64,000 nucleotides of DNA, from NCBI RefSeq assembly GCF_023502325.1, contig NZ_JAMFLZ010000007.1, forward strand, positions 1-64,000. Direction: 5' to 3'. The notes under the pieces were generated by a model. That model searched no databases. It was not told the DNA's origin and saw only the letters and a list, made by a program, of their open reading frames with translations. This DNA comes from Wocania_A spongiicola. GTDB taxonomy: Bacteria > Bacteroidota > Bacteroidia > Flavobacteriales > Flavobacteriaceae. Within the stretch, counting starts at the first letter, position 1. Every line of letters begins with the position of its first letter. Of the stretch, positions 53,560 through 63,182 are shown piece after piece. Made by a program: the position numbers and the translations under genes.

Positions 53560-56043
53560 TTAAGATCCGCACATTAAGCAATCGTCTCCTTCTGCTGCTT
53601 TTGCTTGTGCAATAAGCGCTTTCATCTCATCAGCAGACATAGGCTCAACTTCTGGTTTATTTTGTTGTGCAAATTTAGCGGCATTTTGAGCTGCTAATTT
53701 CTTTTTCTTTGCTTCTTCTTGCTGAGCTACAACATTATCAACTTCAACAGTTTCTGCAACTGGTTCTTCTTTCTTTGTTGTATCTAAAGTGAATTTAATA
53801 GCATCAACCGCACTTTTAGTACGTAAATAGTACATTCCTGTTTTTAAGCCACTTTTCCATGCATAAAAATGCATCGATGTTAATTTTGCCATGGTAGCGC
53901 CCTCTAAAAATAAGTTAAGTGATTGAGATTGATCTATAAAATATCCTCTTTGACGAGACATATCTATAATATCTTTCATGCTCAGTTCCCAAACTGTTTT
54001 ATATAAATCTTTAATATCTTGAGGAATAATATCAATGTGTTGCACTGAACCATTTGCTCTCATAATAGCTTGCTTTAAGTTATCATCCCAAAGCCCTAAT
54101 TCTACTAAGTCTTCTAGTAAATGTTTATTAACAACAATAAACTCACCAGATAACACGCGACGTGTATAAATGTTTGATGTATATGGCTCAAAACATTCAT
54201 TATTTCCAAGAATTTGAGATGTTGATGCTGTTGGCATTGGCGCTACTAATAATGAATTACGAACACCATTTTTAAGTACTTGCTTACGTAGTTTTGCCCA
54301 ATCCCAATTACCGCTTAATTCATCATCTTTAATGTTCCAAAGGTTATGTTGAAAGTCGCCTTTACTAATAGGAGACCCTTCGTAAGTTTGATAAGGGCCA
54401 TCTGCTTTAGCCTCTTCCATACTTGCGGTAACAGCTGCATAGTAAAGTGTTTCAAAAATATCTTGGTTTAATTTTTTTGCTTCATCACTTGTAAAAGGCA
54501 TACGTAATTGAATAAAAGTATCTGCTAAACCTTGAACGCCTAAACCAATAGGACGATGACGCATATTTGAGTTTTCTGCTTCTTTTACTGGATAGTAATT
54601 TCTATCGATAACTCTATTTAAGTTTTTAGTAACACGTTTTGTAATGCGGAATAACTCTTTATGGTCAAAAGCTCCGTTTTTAACAAACATTGGTAATGCT
54701 ATTGAAGCTAAATTACAAACGGCAACCTCATCTGGAGATGTATATTCTAAAATTTCTGTACAAAGGTTTGACGAACGAATAGTTCCTAAATTTTGTTGAT
54801 TAGATTTACGGTTTGCCGCATCTTTATACAACATATATGGTGTTCCTGTTTCAATTTGAGATTCTAATATTTTCTCCCAAAGTTCACGTGCTTTAATTGT
54901 TTTACGCCCTTTCCCTTCAGCTTCATATTTAGTATATAAAGTTTCAAAAGCTTCGCTGTGCACTTCATCTAACCCTGGGCATTCATTAGGACACATTAAC
55001 GTCCATTCGCCATCTTCTTGTACACGTTTCATAAATAAATCAGACGTCCACATTGCATAAAACAAATCACGTGCACGCATTTCTTCTTTACCATGGTTTT
55101 TCTTCAAGTCAAGAAAATCAAAAATATCAGCATGCCATGTTTCAATATAAATAGCAAAACTTCCTTTACGTTTTCCGCCACCTTGATCTACATAACGTGC
55201 CGTATCGTTAAATACTTGTAGCATAGGAACAATACCGTTTGATGTTCCGTTTGTTCCTGCAATATAACTTCCTGTTGCACGAACATTGTGTATTGCTAAT
55301 CCAATTCCTCCTGCTGATTGTGATATTTTTGCAGTTTGTTTTAGTGTATCATAAATCCCATCTATACTATCTTCTTTCATTGTTAAAAGAAAACAAGACG
55401 ACATTTGTGGCTTTGGTGTGCCTGAATTAAATAATGTTGGTGTAGCGTGTGTAAAATATTTTTTAGACATTAACTCATAAGTCTCGATGGCTGCATCTAA
55501 ATCATTTAAATGAATTCCTATTGAAACACGCATAAGCATATGCTGTGGCCGTTCAGCTATTTCTCCATTAAGTTTTAATAAATAAGAACGCTCTAATGTT
55601 TTAAACCCAAAATAATCGTATCCAAAATCGCGATTATAAATAATTGTAGAATCTAAACGATCCTTATTTTCCATAATAACATTATAAACCTCATCGGATA
55701 AAAGTGGTGCATCTTTTCCTGTTCTAGGATTTACATATGTATAAAGGTCGTGCATTACCTCACTAAATGTTTTCTTAGTGTTTTTGTGTAAGTTAGAAAC
55801 CGAAATTCTAGCTGCTAAACGCGCATAATCTGGATGTGCTGTTGTCATAGTTGCAGCAATTTCAGCAGCAAGATTATCCAATTCGCTAGTAGTAACACCG
55901 TCGTACAAACCTTCAATTACACGCATGGCTACTTTTAATGGATCTACCAGTTCATTAAGTCCATAACATAACTTTCTCACTCTAGCTGTAATCTTGTCGA
56001 ACATGATCTGTTCTTTTCTGCCGTCTCTTTTTACTACATACAT
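53560..56043 (-). CDS. nrdA: Class Ia ribonucleoside-diphosphate reductase, alpha subunit
   Basis: 827 residues. Reduces ribonucleoside diphosphates to deoxy forms. An ATP-cone starts the protein (MYVVKRDGRKEQIMFDKITA, then LVDPLKVAMRV), followed by the barrel with MSSCFLLTM, SNLCTEILEYT (Cys and Glu of the active site), VAPMPTASTSQILGNNECFEP, and the C-terminal redox pair CLMCGS (Cys822, Cys825). An Ala/Gln/Lys-rich linker (about 760-815) precedes that tail. ATG at 56043 is the normal start. nrdB lies 200 bp upstream on the same strand. Confidence 0.96.
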   Translation of the reverse strand: MYVVKRDGRKEQIMFDKITARVRKLCYGLNELVDPLKVAMRVIEGLYDGVTTSELDNLAAEIAATMTTAHPDYARLAARISVSNLHKNTKKTFSEVMHDLYTYVNPRTGKDAPLLSDEVYNVIMENKDRLDSTIIYNRDFGYDYFGFKTLERSYLLKLNGEIAERPQHMLMRVSIGIHLNDLDAAIETYELMSKKYFTHATPTLFNSGTPKPQMSSCFLLTMKEDSIDGIYDTLKQTAKISQSAGGIGLAIHNVRATGSYIAGTNGTSNGIVPMLQVFNDTARYVDQGGGKRKGSFAIYIETWHADIFDFLDLKKNHGKEEMRARDLFYAMWTSDLFMKRVQEDGEWTLMCPNECPGLDEVHSEAFETLYTKYEAEGKGRKTIKARELWEKILESQIETGTPYMLYKDAANRKSNQQNLGTIRSSNLCTEILEYTSPDEVAVCNLASIALPMFVKNGAFDHKELFRITKRVTKNLNRVIDRNYYPVKEAENSNMRHRPIGLGVQGLADTFIQLRMPFTSDEAKKLNQDIFETLYYAAVTASMEEAKADGPYQTYEGSPISKGDFQHNLWNIKDDELSGNWDWAKLRKQVLKNGVRNSLLVAPMPTASTSQILGNNECFEPYTSNIYTRRVLSGEFIVVNKHLLEDLVELGLWDDNLKQAIMRANGSVQHIDIIPQDIKDLYKTVWELSMKDIIDMSRQRGYFIDQSQSLNLFLEGATMAKLTSMHFYAWKSGLKTGMYYLRTKSAVDAIKFTLDTTKKEEPVAETVEVDNVVAQQEEAKKKKLAAQNAAKFAQQNKPEVEPMSADEMKALIAQAKAAEGDDCLMCGS

Positions 56044-56242
56044 AATTTTTACACGTTTTAATTTTTTCTGATACACCTTCAGAAAAATGGTTAGTTGGAT
56101 ATTCTAAATTTGAAACTATTGGTTACTTAGTATCAAAGTCAGTTAATTAAAAAATATTTACTTATTTATTGAAAATCGATTCTCTTTGAGGATTCAAAGA
56201 TCACGAAACACTCTTTTTGTTATTTTAAATTGATTTCTTCAT

Positions 56243-57223
56243 TTAGAAATCTTCATCAAAACTAAATTTATTTTCATCGTCCTCTTTATTAAGAACACCT
56301 GCTTTTTGATATTCAGACACTCGTTTTTCAAAGAAATTAGTTTTTCCTTGTAACGAAATCATATCCATAAAGTCGAATGGATTTGTTGAGTTATAAACTT
56401 TATCACAACCAAATTCTACTAATAATCTATCTGTTACAAATTCTAAATATTGTGTCATTAACTTCGCATTCATACCTATTAAGCTAACAGGAAGTGACTC
56501 GGTAATAAACATGCGCTCAATATCTAGGGCATTAGTAAGAATATCTGTGATTCTATCCTTTGGAACTTTATTTACAATATGGTGCTGATGTAAATGCACA
56601 GCAAAATCGCAATGCAAACCTTCATCTCTAGAAATAAGCTCGTTAGAAAATGTTAATCCAGGTAACAAACCACGTTTTTTAAGCCAGAAAATAGAGCAAA
56701 AACTCCCTGAAAAGAAGATCCCTTCAACTGCTGCAAAAGCAATTAAGCGTTCTGCAAAACTTGGAGAGTCTATCCATTTAAGAGCCCAATCTGCCTTTTC
56801 TTTTATGGCTGGAAAAACTTCAATGGCATTAAATAATGCATCTTTTTCTTTATCGTCTTTTACATAAGTATCAATTAATAACGAATACACTTCAGAATGA
56901 ATATTCTCCATCATGATTTGAAAACCATAAAAGAATTTAGCTTCTGAGTATTGTACTTCAGACACAAAGTTTTCAGCTAAATTTTCGTTTACAATACCAT
57001 CACTGGCTGCAAAAAAGGCTAAAACATGTTTGATAAAATAGCGTTCGTCATCATTTAATTTGTTATTCCAATCGTTAAGATCTTGATGTAAATCAATCTC
57101 TTCAGCTGTCCAAATACTAGCCTCTTGCTTTTTATACCATTCCCATATATCATGATGTTGAATTGGAAAAATAACAAAACGATCTTTGTTTTCTTGTAAA
57201 ATGGGTTCAATAGCTTGAGACAT
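56243..57223 (-). CDS. nrdB: Class Ia ribonucleoside-diphosphate reductase, beta subunit
   Basis: 326 residues. Carries the di-iron tyrosyl radical cofactor: Glu106, His109 and radical Tyr113 in ENIHSEVYS keep the E-x-x-H-x-x-x-Y spacing; SRDEGLHCDFA provides the second Glu and His. Length is shorter than E. coli NrdB (about 375), as in many Bacteroidetes. It pairs with nrdA downstream; the 200 bp gap shows no strong terminator, so co-transcription is possible. Confidence 0.96.
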   Translation of the reverse strand: MSQAIEPILQENKDRFVIFPIQHHDIWEWYKKQEASIWTAEEIDLHQDLNDWNNKLNDDERYFIKHVLAFFAASDGIVNENLAENFVSEVQYSEAKFFYGFQIMMENIHSEVYSLLIDTYVKDDKEKDALFNAIEVFPAIKEKADWALKWIDSPSFAERLIAFAAVEGIFFSGSFCSIFWLKKRGLLPGLTFSNELISRDEGLHCDFAVHLHQHHIVNKVPKDRITDILTNALDIERMFITESLPVSLIGMNAKLMTQYLEFVTDRLLVEFGCDKVYNSTNPFDFMDMISLQGKTNFFEKRVSEYQKAGVLNKEDDENKFSFDEDF

Positions 57224-57518
57224 TATTTTTGTTTTTTATAAAAGATTGGACGAAAAATTTGATGCAATTTCGGGATAACAAAGATTGCAAAATGATTGAC
57301 ATGTTTTAAGAAATTTAACGAAACCTTTTCAACAAGTTTTTAACAATGAGAAAATACCACAAAAAACATATGTGTTTTTTGTTATACTTTCAACTAATTG
57401 ATTATCAATTAATTACAAATTAATTTGTTAAAAACAAAAATCTTGATTTTTTGAATAGAACCCCTATAAAACCGCTTGGTTTGAGGCGTTTTTTGAGAAG
57501 ATTTTATTTTAAAAAAAA
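57224..57518. promoter_or_regulatory. nrdB promoter region with a long AT palindrome
   Basis: A 295 bp gap. It contains a perfect 10-bp inverted repeat ACAAAAAACA (57359-57368) with TGTTTTTTGT (57373-57382), which could be an operator or the terminator of a minus-strand transcript. Close to the end of the FG-GAP gene there is an imperfect GC stem (around 57471-57490) that may be its terminator. No reading frame stands out. Confidence 0.4.
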
Positions 57519-59099
57519 TTAAATCTTTTTCAAAAACTTAAAATTGAAGATTTTTTTATTTTGCTTTAAGTTTAATATATAAAATCCTGTTTTTAAATTT
57601 GAAATGTCAATAGCTTTATTTGCTTTTGAAAGATTTCCAAAACTGATTTGTTTTCCGGTTGCATCAAAAATTTTATACTCGCTTTTATTTTTGAGTTGTT
57701 CTATAAACAATTTTGAACTTGCTGGATTAGGGTGAATTTTTATTTTATCACTTAGCAGCATATAATCTGGATTACTTAAACTCCCAGAAGATTCAAAAAT
57801 GTATGCAGAACCGGCACCGTTAAGACCATTATTACCTTGCACGTCATCATCTTCCTGATGCGCTCCAACAATAACAAAACTATCACTTATTGCCACAGTT
57901 GTTGCAAAACTATCCTGCCCTTCTCTATCTGAAGCCACGAGTTTTTGAGTTTCTACCCAATTATCATTAATATCTTTTTCAAAAACATAAGCAGATCCTG
58001 GATTTGTTAAAGTATTATTTCCAGAAGCATCTTCGTCTTCTTTATAAGCGCCAACAATAGCTTTATTATTACTTATTGAAACGGAATGTCCAAAAACGTC
58101 TCCTAATGCTCTATCTGATGGCACTACTTTTTGAACTTGGCTCCAATTTCCACTTGTAGCTCTTTCAAAAATATATGCAGACCCAGAACTACTTATGTTA
58201 TTCATATTGTTTTCATCCTCTTCTTCAGATCTAGCTCCTATTAACGCATAATTGCCACTTATAGAAACAGCGTATCCAAATTCATCGTCTTCTGCTCTAT
58301 CTAATGCTACAATTTTTTGTGTTTGCGCCCAAGCACCACTAGCTTTTTCAAAAATATATGCAGAACCCGCCCATTGTAAATTATTACTCCCTGCAACATC
58401 CTCTTCTTCTCTGTGCACACCTACAATGGCATAGTCTCCATCAATAGCCACTGAAAACCCAAACCAATCGTCTTCTGCTCTATCAGATGCCACCAATTTT
58501 TTAGTTTGTGTCCATACACCTCCACTATTACTAAAGATATATGCAGATCCAGCTTCATACAAATTAGCCCCGCCAAACTCACTTTCCTCTTCGTTGTAGG
58601 CACCAACGATAAAATTATCTCCGCTTATTGATACTGAAAAACCAAACAAATCATTATTAGTTGCATCATTGGCTTCAACTTTTTGAGTTTCAGCCCAATT
58701 ACCTGTACCATCTCTTTTAAAAACATAAACAGCTCCAGCAACATGTTCTGGTGCTCCAACAATAGCATAATCTCCACTAATAGATACGGATGTTCCAAAG
58801 TGATCATTAGAAGATCTATCTGATGCTACAATTTTTTGTACTTGCATCCAACCTCCGTTTGTATCTCTTTCAAAAATATAGGCGCAACCGGCAGATCCCA
58901 TACCATTATTTCCAGATACGTCTTCATCTCCAAAAGGCTCTCCAACTATAGCATAATTGCCGCTTATTGATACTGAAAACCCGAATTCATCATTAGTAGA
59001 TCTATCTGAAGACACTATTTTTGTTGCTTCTGCCCAAGTTTGTGCGTTTATTTTAAAAACCAGTATACAAAAAATCAGTAGTAGTATTTTTCCTTTCAT
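57519..59099 (-). CDS. Secreted seven-repeat FG-GAP-like protein with type IX secretion tail
   Basis: 526 residues: signal peptide ending INAQ, then seven repeats of about 55 residues, each with D(R/A)xxxDxFGxSVSISGxYAIVG, an acidic loop (EEED-like) and GSAYIFE; seven such units should close a seven-bladed beta-propeller. The C-terminal 75 residues form a type A sorting domain (KIHPNPASSKLFIEQL ... GFYILNLKQNKKIFNFKFLKK), recognised by the Por/type IX system for export and surface attachment. Acidic loops suggest calcium binding. Its ligand is unknown. Confidence 0.88.
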   Translation of the reverse strand: MKGKILLLIFCILVFKINAQTWAEATKIVSSDRSTNDEFGFSVSISGNYAIVGEPFGDEDVSGNNGMGSAGCAYIFERDTNGGWMQVQKIVASDRSSNDHFGTSVSISGDYAIVGAPEHVAGAVYVFKRDGTGNWAETQKVEANDATNNDLFGFSVSISGDNFIVGAYNEEESEFGGANLYEAGSAYIFSNSGGVWTQTKKLVASDRAEDDWFGFSVAIDGDYAIVGVHREEEDVAGSNNLQWAGSAYIFEKASGAWAQTQKIVALDRAEDDEFGYAVSISGNYALIGARSEEEDENNMNNISSSGSAYIFERATSGNWSQVQKVVPSDRALGDVFGHSVSISNNKAIVGAYKEDEDASGNNTLTNPGSAYVFEKDINDNWVETQKLVASDREGQDSFATTVAISDSFVIVGAHQEDDDVQGNNGLNGAGSAYIFESSGSLSNPDYMLLSDKIKIHPNPASSKLFIEQLKNKSEYKIFDATGKQISFGNLSKANKAIDISNLKTGFYILNLKQNKKIFNFKFLKKI

Positions 59100-59110
59100 A
59101 TACTTAACTT

Positions 59111-59674
59111 TTATTTAATTTTTAAAGTCAATATTGCAGGCTCTATTTCTTGTTCGCCTTCAAAACTCATTTTTAAAAAATAATAGCTTTCGTCTTCTTT
59201 TGAAAATGTATCTCCTCCTGGAACAAATGTGTCACCACCTGGTACAAACATGTCACCGCCAGGAATAAACATATCGCCTCCAGGTATTAATTCTCTTTCT
59301 ATATTTTCGCAGATGCTATTTGCAATAAAACAGTATAAGCCTTTTTGATTTACAAGAGCGCCTTCAGATTTACACTCCCAAATTGCACTTGTATTTTCTT
59401 CAATAAATTTAAAATCGTAACCACCTTCAGGTAGTTCATCATCAATAAACTCACCCATCTTACTTTTTAATAGTTCAAGTTTAACAATGCATATCAACTT
59501 TTTTACTTCTTTACTTTCAGAATTAATATAGATAAAGCTTTCGCCTATACGCTCAAAATCTAACCCCGTTTTGTTTAATGTTTTTATAGTTTGAGCATTT
59601 ACCACAAAGTTTTGAGCGATAATTGAATTTGTATTAAATACTAATAAGATTATTAAAAGTTTAATTGTTTTCAT
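59111..59674 (-). CDS. Secreted protein with PGGD tandem repeat, function unknown
   Basis: 187 residues with signal peptide (to about residue 20). Near the C-terminus there are four copies of a seven-residue unit, PGGDMFI, PGGDMFV, PGGDTFV, PGGDTFS. No known domain seen. It starts 11 bp upstream of the FG-GAP gene and is probably co-transcribed with it. Confidence 0.7.
   Translation of the reverse strand: MKTIKLLIILLVFNTNSIIAQNFVVNAQTIKTLNKTGLDFERIGESFIYINSESKEVKKLICIVKLELLKSKMGEFIDDELPEGGYDFKFIEENTSAIWECKSEGALVNQKGLYCFIANSICENIERELIPGGDMFIPGGDMFVPGGDTFVPGGDTFSKEDESYYFLKMSFEGEQEIEPAILTLKIK
59208..59291. repeat. Four tandem 21-bp repeats inside the coding region
   Basis: Four 21-bp units encode the PGGD heptapeptide. 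Units differ by silent as well as replacement changes, so the peptide is under selection or the copies are old. Confidence 0.8.
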
Positions 59675-59699
59675 TTTAATATTGTTTTTGTTGTTATGA

Positions 59700-60242
59700 T
59701 TAATTTATTTTTTGAATTTTAGTAAAAACCACATAGTTATATTCTGTTTTTGTGTAATGCCTTGCTCCACCTTCACCTTTAACAATGTAGTTGGTAATTC
59801 CTACCATTTCCCAAGCCTCTTTTTCACTACCTGACCAAGTTGCAGTTTTAAGTTTTTGACAATCATTTTTTAAGCCAAAAGCTTTAACTTTTTCTAATTT
59901 TGATTCTTTTTCCTCTGAAGCACTTACCCAAGACCAAGTCCATGTTTTTTCAGTAACATCTATTTTACCAACATGGATAAAATCAATGTTTAAATAAGGG
60001 ATTCCGTTTTTGAAAACAGAAACTTTGCTTTTTTCAAAATCGTAGTTCCATTTGTAATTTTGATTGTTTTCATCTGAGAAATAAGTACTCTGAAAATGCG
60101 CTAACTGTGTCCAAAGCGAATCTAATTGCTGTGTTATTAATAATTCGCAATCTATGACTTGCTCTACAGTTTTATCTTCTTGACCTTTGCATTTTAAAAA
60201 TAGTGATGCCATTAAAATGAGTATTAAAACAGGTGTTTTCAT
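59700..60242 (-). CDS. Exported protein of unknown function (possibly DUF6882-like)
   Basis: 180 residues with an N-terminal export signal; a Cys at 18 (LKCKG) may be lipidated. NIDFIHVGKIDVTEKTWTWSWVSAS resembles the Trp-rich core of DUF6882-type proteins, which I state only as a resemblance. Three further cysteines. It belongs to a row of minus-strand secreted proteins (57.5-62.5 kb) with short gaps. Confidence 0.62.
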   Translation of the reverse strand: MKTPVLILILMASLFLKCKGQEDKTVEQVIDCELLITQQLDSLWTQLAHFQSTYFSDENNQNYKWNYDFEKSKVSVFKNGIPYLNIDFIHVGKIDVTEKTWTWSWVSASEEKESKLEKVKAFGLKNDCQKLKTATWSGSEKEAWEMVGITNYIVKGEGGARHYTKTEYNYVVFTKIQKIN

Positions 60243-60279
60243 GGATGAGAGTTTAGAAGTGTTCTTTAAATGTAACTGA

Positions 60280-61632
60280 TTATTTAAATAAATTTTGATG
60301 AGCCATTTCCCAATTGACTACTCTTCTATCTGACAAAGAATATGTATAAATAATATCCTTTTTGAAAAACATAATTTTAATCCATTTGTATTTTTTATTT
60401 TCATAGATATGAGCTGCATCTATATAGTTTGGCACGTTTTTAAACTTATCACTTATATTACCTGTTTCTATAACCCTATTTAAAGAAGAGGCATTATATT
60501 TATAATATTTGGTGTCTTTAAAAAGATAAACATGATCTTTAATTGCTATCGCTGCATCTACATTTTTTGAAAGCCCTCTCCATGCGCCTCTCCCTATATA
60601 ATCTGTCTCATCAACGCTTCTTGAACTTGGATCATATCTATAGTATTTCGAGCCTTTAAAAAAGTAGTATTTCTTTGTAATAGGGTGTTGCAAAGAAGCA
60701 TCAATATCTTTAGGTATGCCTTTATACCAATCATAACCCAGTCTCATTTTATAAACTCTATCTGAATTAGGATATAAGGTTAATGCAATGCCTTTAATAT
60801 TATCTCCAAGAATATTTCTGCTAGAAGGAAGCTTGTCTAAAATTTGTCTTACTGTATAATTCTCATTGTATGATTTTATATTCATTCCATGAGCGCCTCT
60901 AAAAAAATGAAAATCATCTTTATTCTCAACAACACCATCAATTTTGTGAAATAATCCTTTCCAACCATCTCTACCAATTATTCCATTTTTATCAACACTT
61001 CTTCCAAATACGTATCTATAATATTTATCTCCTGCAAAAAAATAAGCTTTGCCATTAGGGTGCATTATGGCGCTATCAATATTAGCAGGTAAGCCTTTCC
61101 AGCCATCTACACCAATAGTTCCAACTTTATCCATTTTATTTTTTTCAAAACTAAAACGATAATATCTTTTTCCTTTAAAAAAGTAAGCTTTGTTATTTGT
61201 AGGGTGCATAATAACAGCATCAAAAGGTCCAGCCAATCCATTCCATCCATCTTGACCAGTAACTCCAGTTTTATCTACTCTTTTTTTAATAAAATCGTAG
61301 CGTTGGTATGTGTTCCCTGTAAAAAAGTATGCTTTTTTGTTTTGGGGATGCATTAAAACGGCATCTACATTTTTTGTTACGCCGTACCACCCGTCTTTAC
61401 CTATTACTCCCATTTTATCCAGTTTATCTGACACAGGATTATATTGGTGGAAAAACTGTCCTACAAAAAAATGAGCCTTACCACTAGTTGGGTGCAATAC
61501 ACTTGCATTTATTGCTTGTAAGTCGTTGTTATATACTGAAAATACATCATCAAAATTATTCGCTTGCGTTGTAAATAATCCTAAAAAAACGAACGTCGCT
61601 AATAATTGTGCCTGTTTTGTAAAAAATTTCAT
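60280..61632 (-). CDS. Secreted hemopexin-repeat protein
   Basis: 450 residues with signal peptide (to about residue 24). At least six hemopexin-like repeats of about 50 residues: (D)AxxxHPxxxKAYFFxGxxYYRY followed by VDKxGxIGxDGWKGL; examples at about 85-130, 135-180, 185-230 and 310-360. Hemopexin repeats form four-bladed propellers that bind proteins, haem or matrix polymers. The count suggests two propellers. Bacterial relatives are poorly studied. Confidence 0.85.
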   Translation of the reverse strand: MKFFTKQAQLLATFVFLGLFTTQANNFDDVFSVYNNDLQAINASVLHPTSGKAHFFVGQFFHQYNPVSDKLDKMGVIGKDGWYGVTKNVDAVLMHPQNKKAYFFTGNTYQRYDFIKKRVDKTGVTGQDGWNGLAGPFDAVIMHPTNNKAYFFKGKRYYRFSFEKNKMDKVGTIGVDGWKGLPANIDSAIMHPNGKAYFFAGDKYYRYVFGRSVDKNGIIGRDGWKGLFHKIDGVVENKDDFHFFRGAHGMNIKSYNENYTVRQILDKLPSSRNILGDNIKGIALTLYPNSDRVYKMRLGYDWYKGIPKDIDASLQHPITKKYYFFKGSKYYRYDPSSRSVDETDYIGRGAWRGLSKNVDAAIAIKDHVYLFKDTKYYKYNASSLNRVIETGNISDKFKNVPNYIDAAHIYENKKYKWIKIMFFKKDIIYTYSLSDRRVVNWEMAHQNLFK

Positions 61633-61651
61633 AATTATATCTTGCTTTTGA

Positions 61652-62506
61652 TTAATCTTCAGTTAGCATTGCTGTGTCTCCTGTATTCATAAATTGGTAT
61701 TCATTTATGGTGACAGTAGAGGGCTCGTTCTCTAAAGCAACACATACCATTTTAGAATTATATTTTTTCTTCTTTTTGTGTATAAAATTCATTTCTAGCA
61801 CCAAACTACTATCTGCAGCTTCTAACCATTTAGGGTTAAATCCTTTTGGTGTATGTTTAGTGTGCGTGCCTAAAACCTGATTAAAGCTTACTGGCGCATC
61901 AAAAGCTACATACATTTTCATTTTATACTCACTACTTTCAAACTCAAAACCTTGACATTCATATCCTAAAATAGTTTTAGTGTCAATCTCTTTAAAAGTA
62001 AAATCTTCCAGGTCTTCGTTTTCATCTTCTTCATCGTTTTCAAGATTCTCATTTGTTGGTAAAATATGTCCCATCTTCTGTCCATTCATGTCAGAAAATA
62101 AAGTCATCACTTTCAAACTCTCATCCATAACCATAAGCATACTCCCTATTTGTTTATTCTTCCCCATATCAGGCTTTGCTCCAAAATATTTAGCTTCTGG
62201 CTTTAAGTAATATACCATATTAACGTTGTTGCCATTGGCTTGCATTTGCAAAACATACTTCCATTCAAACTCATAACTTAATGGCAAAATAGACGGGTCT
62301 TCGCTTTTTCTGGAAAAGTCAAAATTCAATACTTTTTCAGCACTTTTTTCAGCCATTCTTGCAGCTTTATCTTCGGCTTTTCTAATAATGGCTTCTTTTG
62401 CAGCTTCTTCAGCTCTCTGTTTTAGTTTTTTTAAAAACTGACCATGAGATAACTGACTTGAAAAAATAAAACCCAAAAGAAAAACTGGTAGTAATTTCAT
62501 TTTCAT
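61652..62506 (-). CDS. Secreted DUF4412-like protein
   Basis: 284 residues with signal peptide (to about residue 22, SHGQ). An amphipathic helical stretch rich in Ala, Glu and Lys (25-60) precedes a beta-rich domain (YEFEWKYVLQMQANGNNVNMVYYLKPEA ..., split by turns) like DUF4412 proteins, with an acidic loop NDEEDENEDLED. Function unknown. It is followed by the hemopexin gene after 19 bp, so they form one unit. An alternative start two codons later is possible. Confidence 0.7.
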   Translation of the reverse strand: MKMKLLPVFLLGFIFSSQLSHGQFLKKLKQRAEEAAKEAIIRKAEDKAARMAEKSAEKVLNFDFSRKSEDPSILPLSYEFEWKYVLQMQANGNNVNMVYYLKPEAKYFGAKPDMGKNKQIGSMLMVMDESLKVMTLFSDMNGQKMGHILPTNENLENDEEDENEDLEDFTFKEIDTKTILGYECQGFEFESSEYKMKMYVAFDAPVSFNQVLGTHTKHTPKGFNPKWLEAADSSLVLEMNFIHKKKKKYNSKMVCVALENEPSTVTINEYQFMNTGDTAMLTED

Positions 62507-62624
62507 AATGTTAACAGGATTTAATTAATTATATCTTTTAGTGTTGCCCCTTAAAAAAAGTAAACATTGAATTGTAATTATTTTATATTTACATCTGTTT
62601 ACTTAAAGAAAAATTGAACACTAA

Positions 62625-63182
62625 ATGCTAGAAAGCAACTTGATTGAAGGGCTTAAAAAAGGAGACAAACATGTTTTAAAACATATTTACATCTCTAACA
62701 AAGCAGCTTTTTTAAATTTTGCTAAAAAGTATCCAATATCTAAAGAGGAGATTGTTGACATATACCAAGACAGTATAGTTGCTCTTAGAGAAAATGCAAT
62801 TAATGGTAAGATTGATGATTTGAAGAGTACATTAAAAACGTATCTATTTAGTATTGGTAAATACATGATTTACAAAAAATTAAAGCAAAACAAAAAGATG
62901 CATTTGATTGATGATCTTTTAGAATTTGAAACTTCTAATGAATTAAAAGCATTTAATGAAATTAATAATGAATTGTCTCAAGAACAAGTACAATTGCAGA
63001 GGGCTTTTAAAAATTTGGGACAGAAATGCAAAGATGTACTCACCCTATTTTATTATAGAGGTTTTAATCTTGAAGAGATTATGGTTGAATTAAATTATAC
63101 AAATAAAGATGTTGTGAAAAGTCAGAAATCGCGTTGTATAAAGACCCTAAAAACAATGATTTTAAAACATAACAATGGATAA
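62625..63182 (+). CDS. RNA polymerase ECF-type sigma factor
   Basis: 185 residues: region 2 with EEIVDIYQDSIVALREN and LKTYLFSIGKYMIYKKLKQNK, region 4 with LFYYRGFNLEEIMVELNYTNKDVVKSQKSRC, the helix-turn-helix for the -35 element. It directs transcription of a special gene set. It overlaps the next gene by 8 bp; that gene may encode its partner. Divergent from the secreted-protein row, it might control it. Confidence 0.88.
   Translation: MLESNLIEGLKKGDKHVLKHIYISNKAAFLNFAKKYPISKEEIVDIYQDSIVALRENAINGKIDDLKSTLKTYLFSIGKYMIYKKLKQNKKMHLIDDLLEFETSNELKAFNEINNELSQEQVQLQRAFKNLGQKCKDVLTLFYYRGFNLEEIMVELNYTNKDVVKSQKSRCIKTLKTMILKHNNG

Noticed and set aside
57359..57382. AT palindrome upstream of nrdB as an NrdR box
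   Set aside because: NrdR boxes come as two 16-bp ACAC-WATAT-like repeats; here there is a single A/T-tract palindrome. nrdR control cannot be claimed.
59208..59291. 21-bp repeats as a CRISPR array
   Set aside because: Repeats are contiguous without spacers and lie in frame inside a gene.
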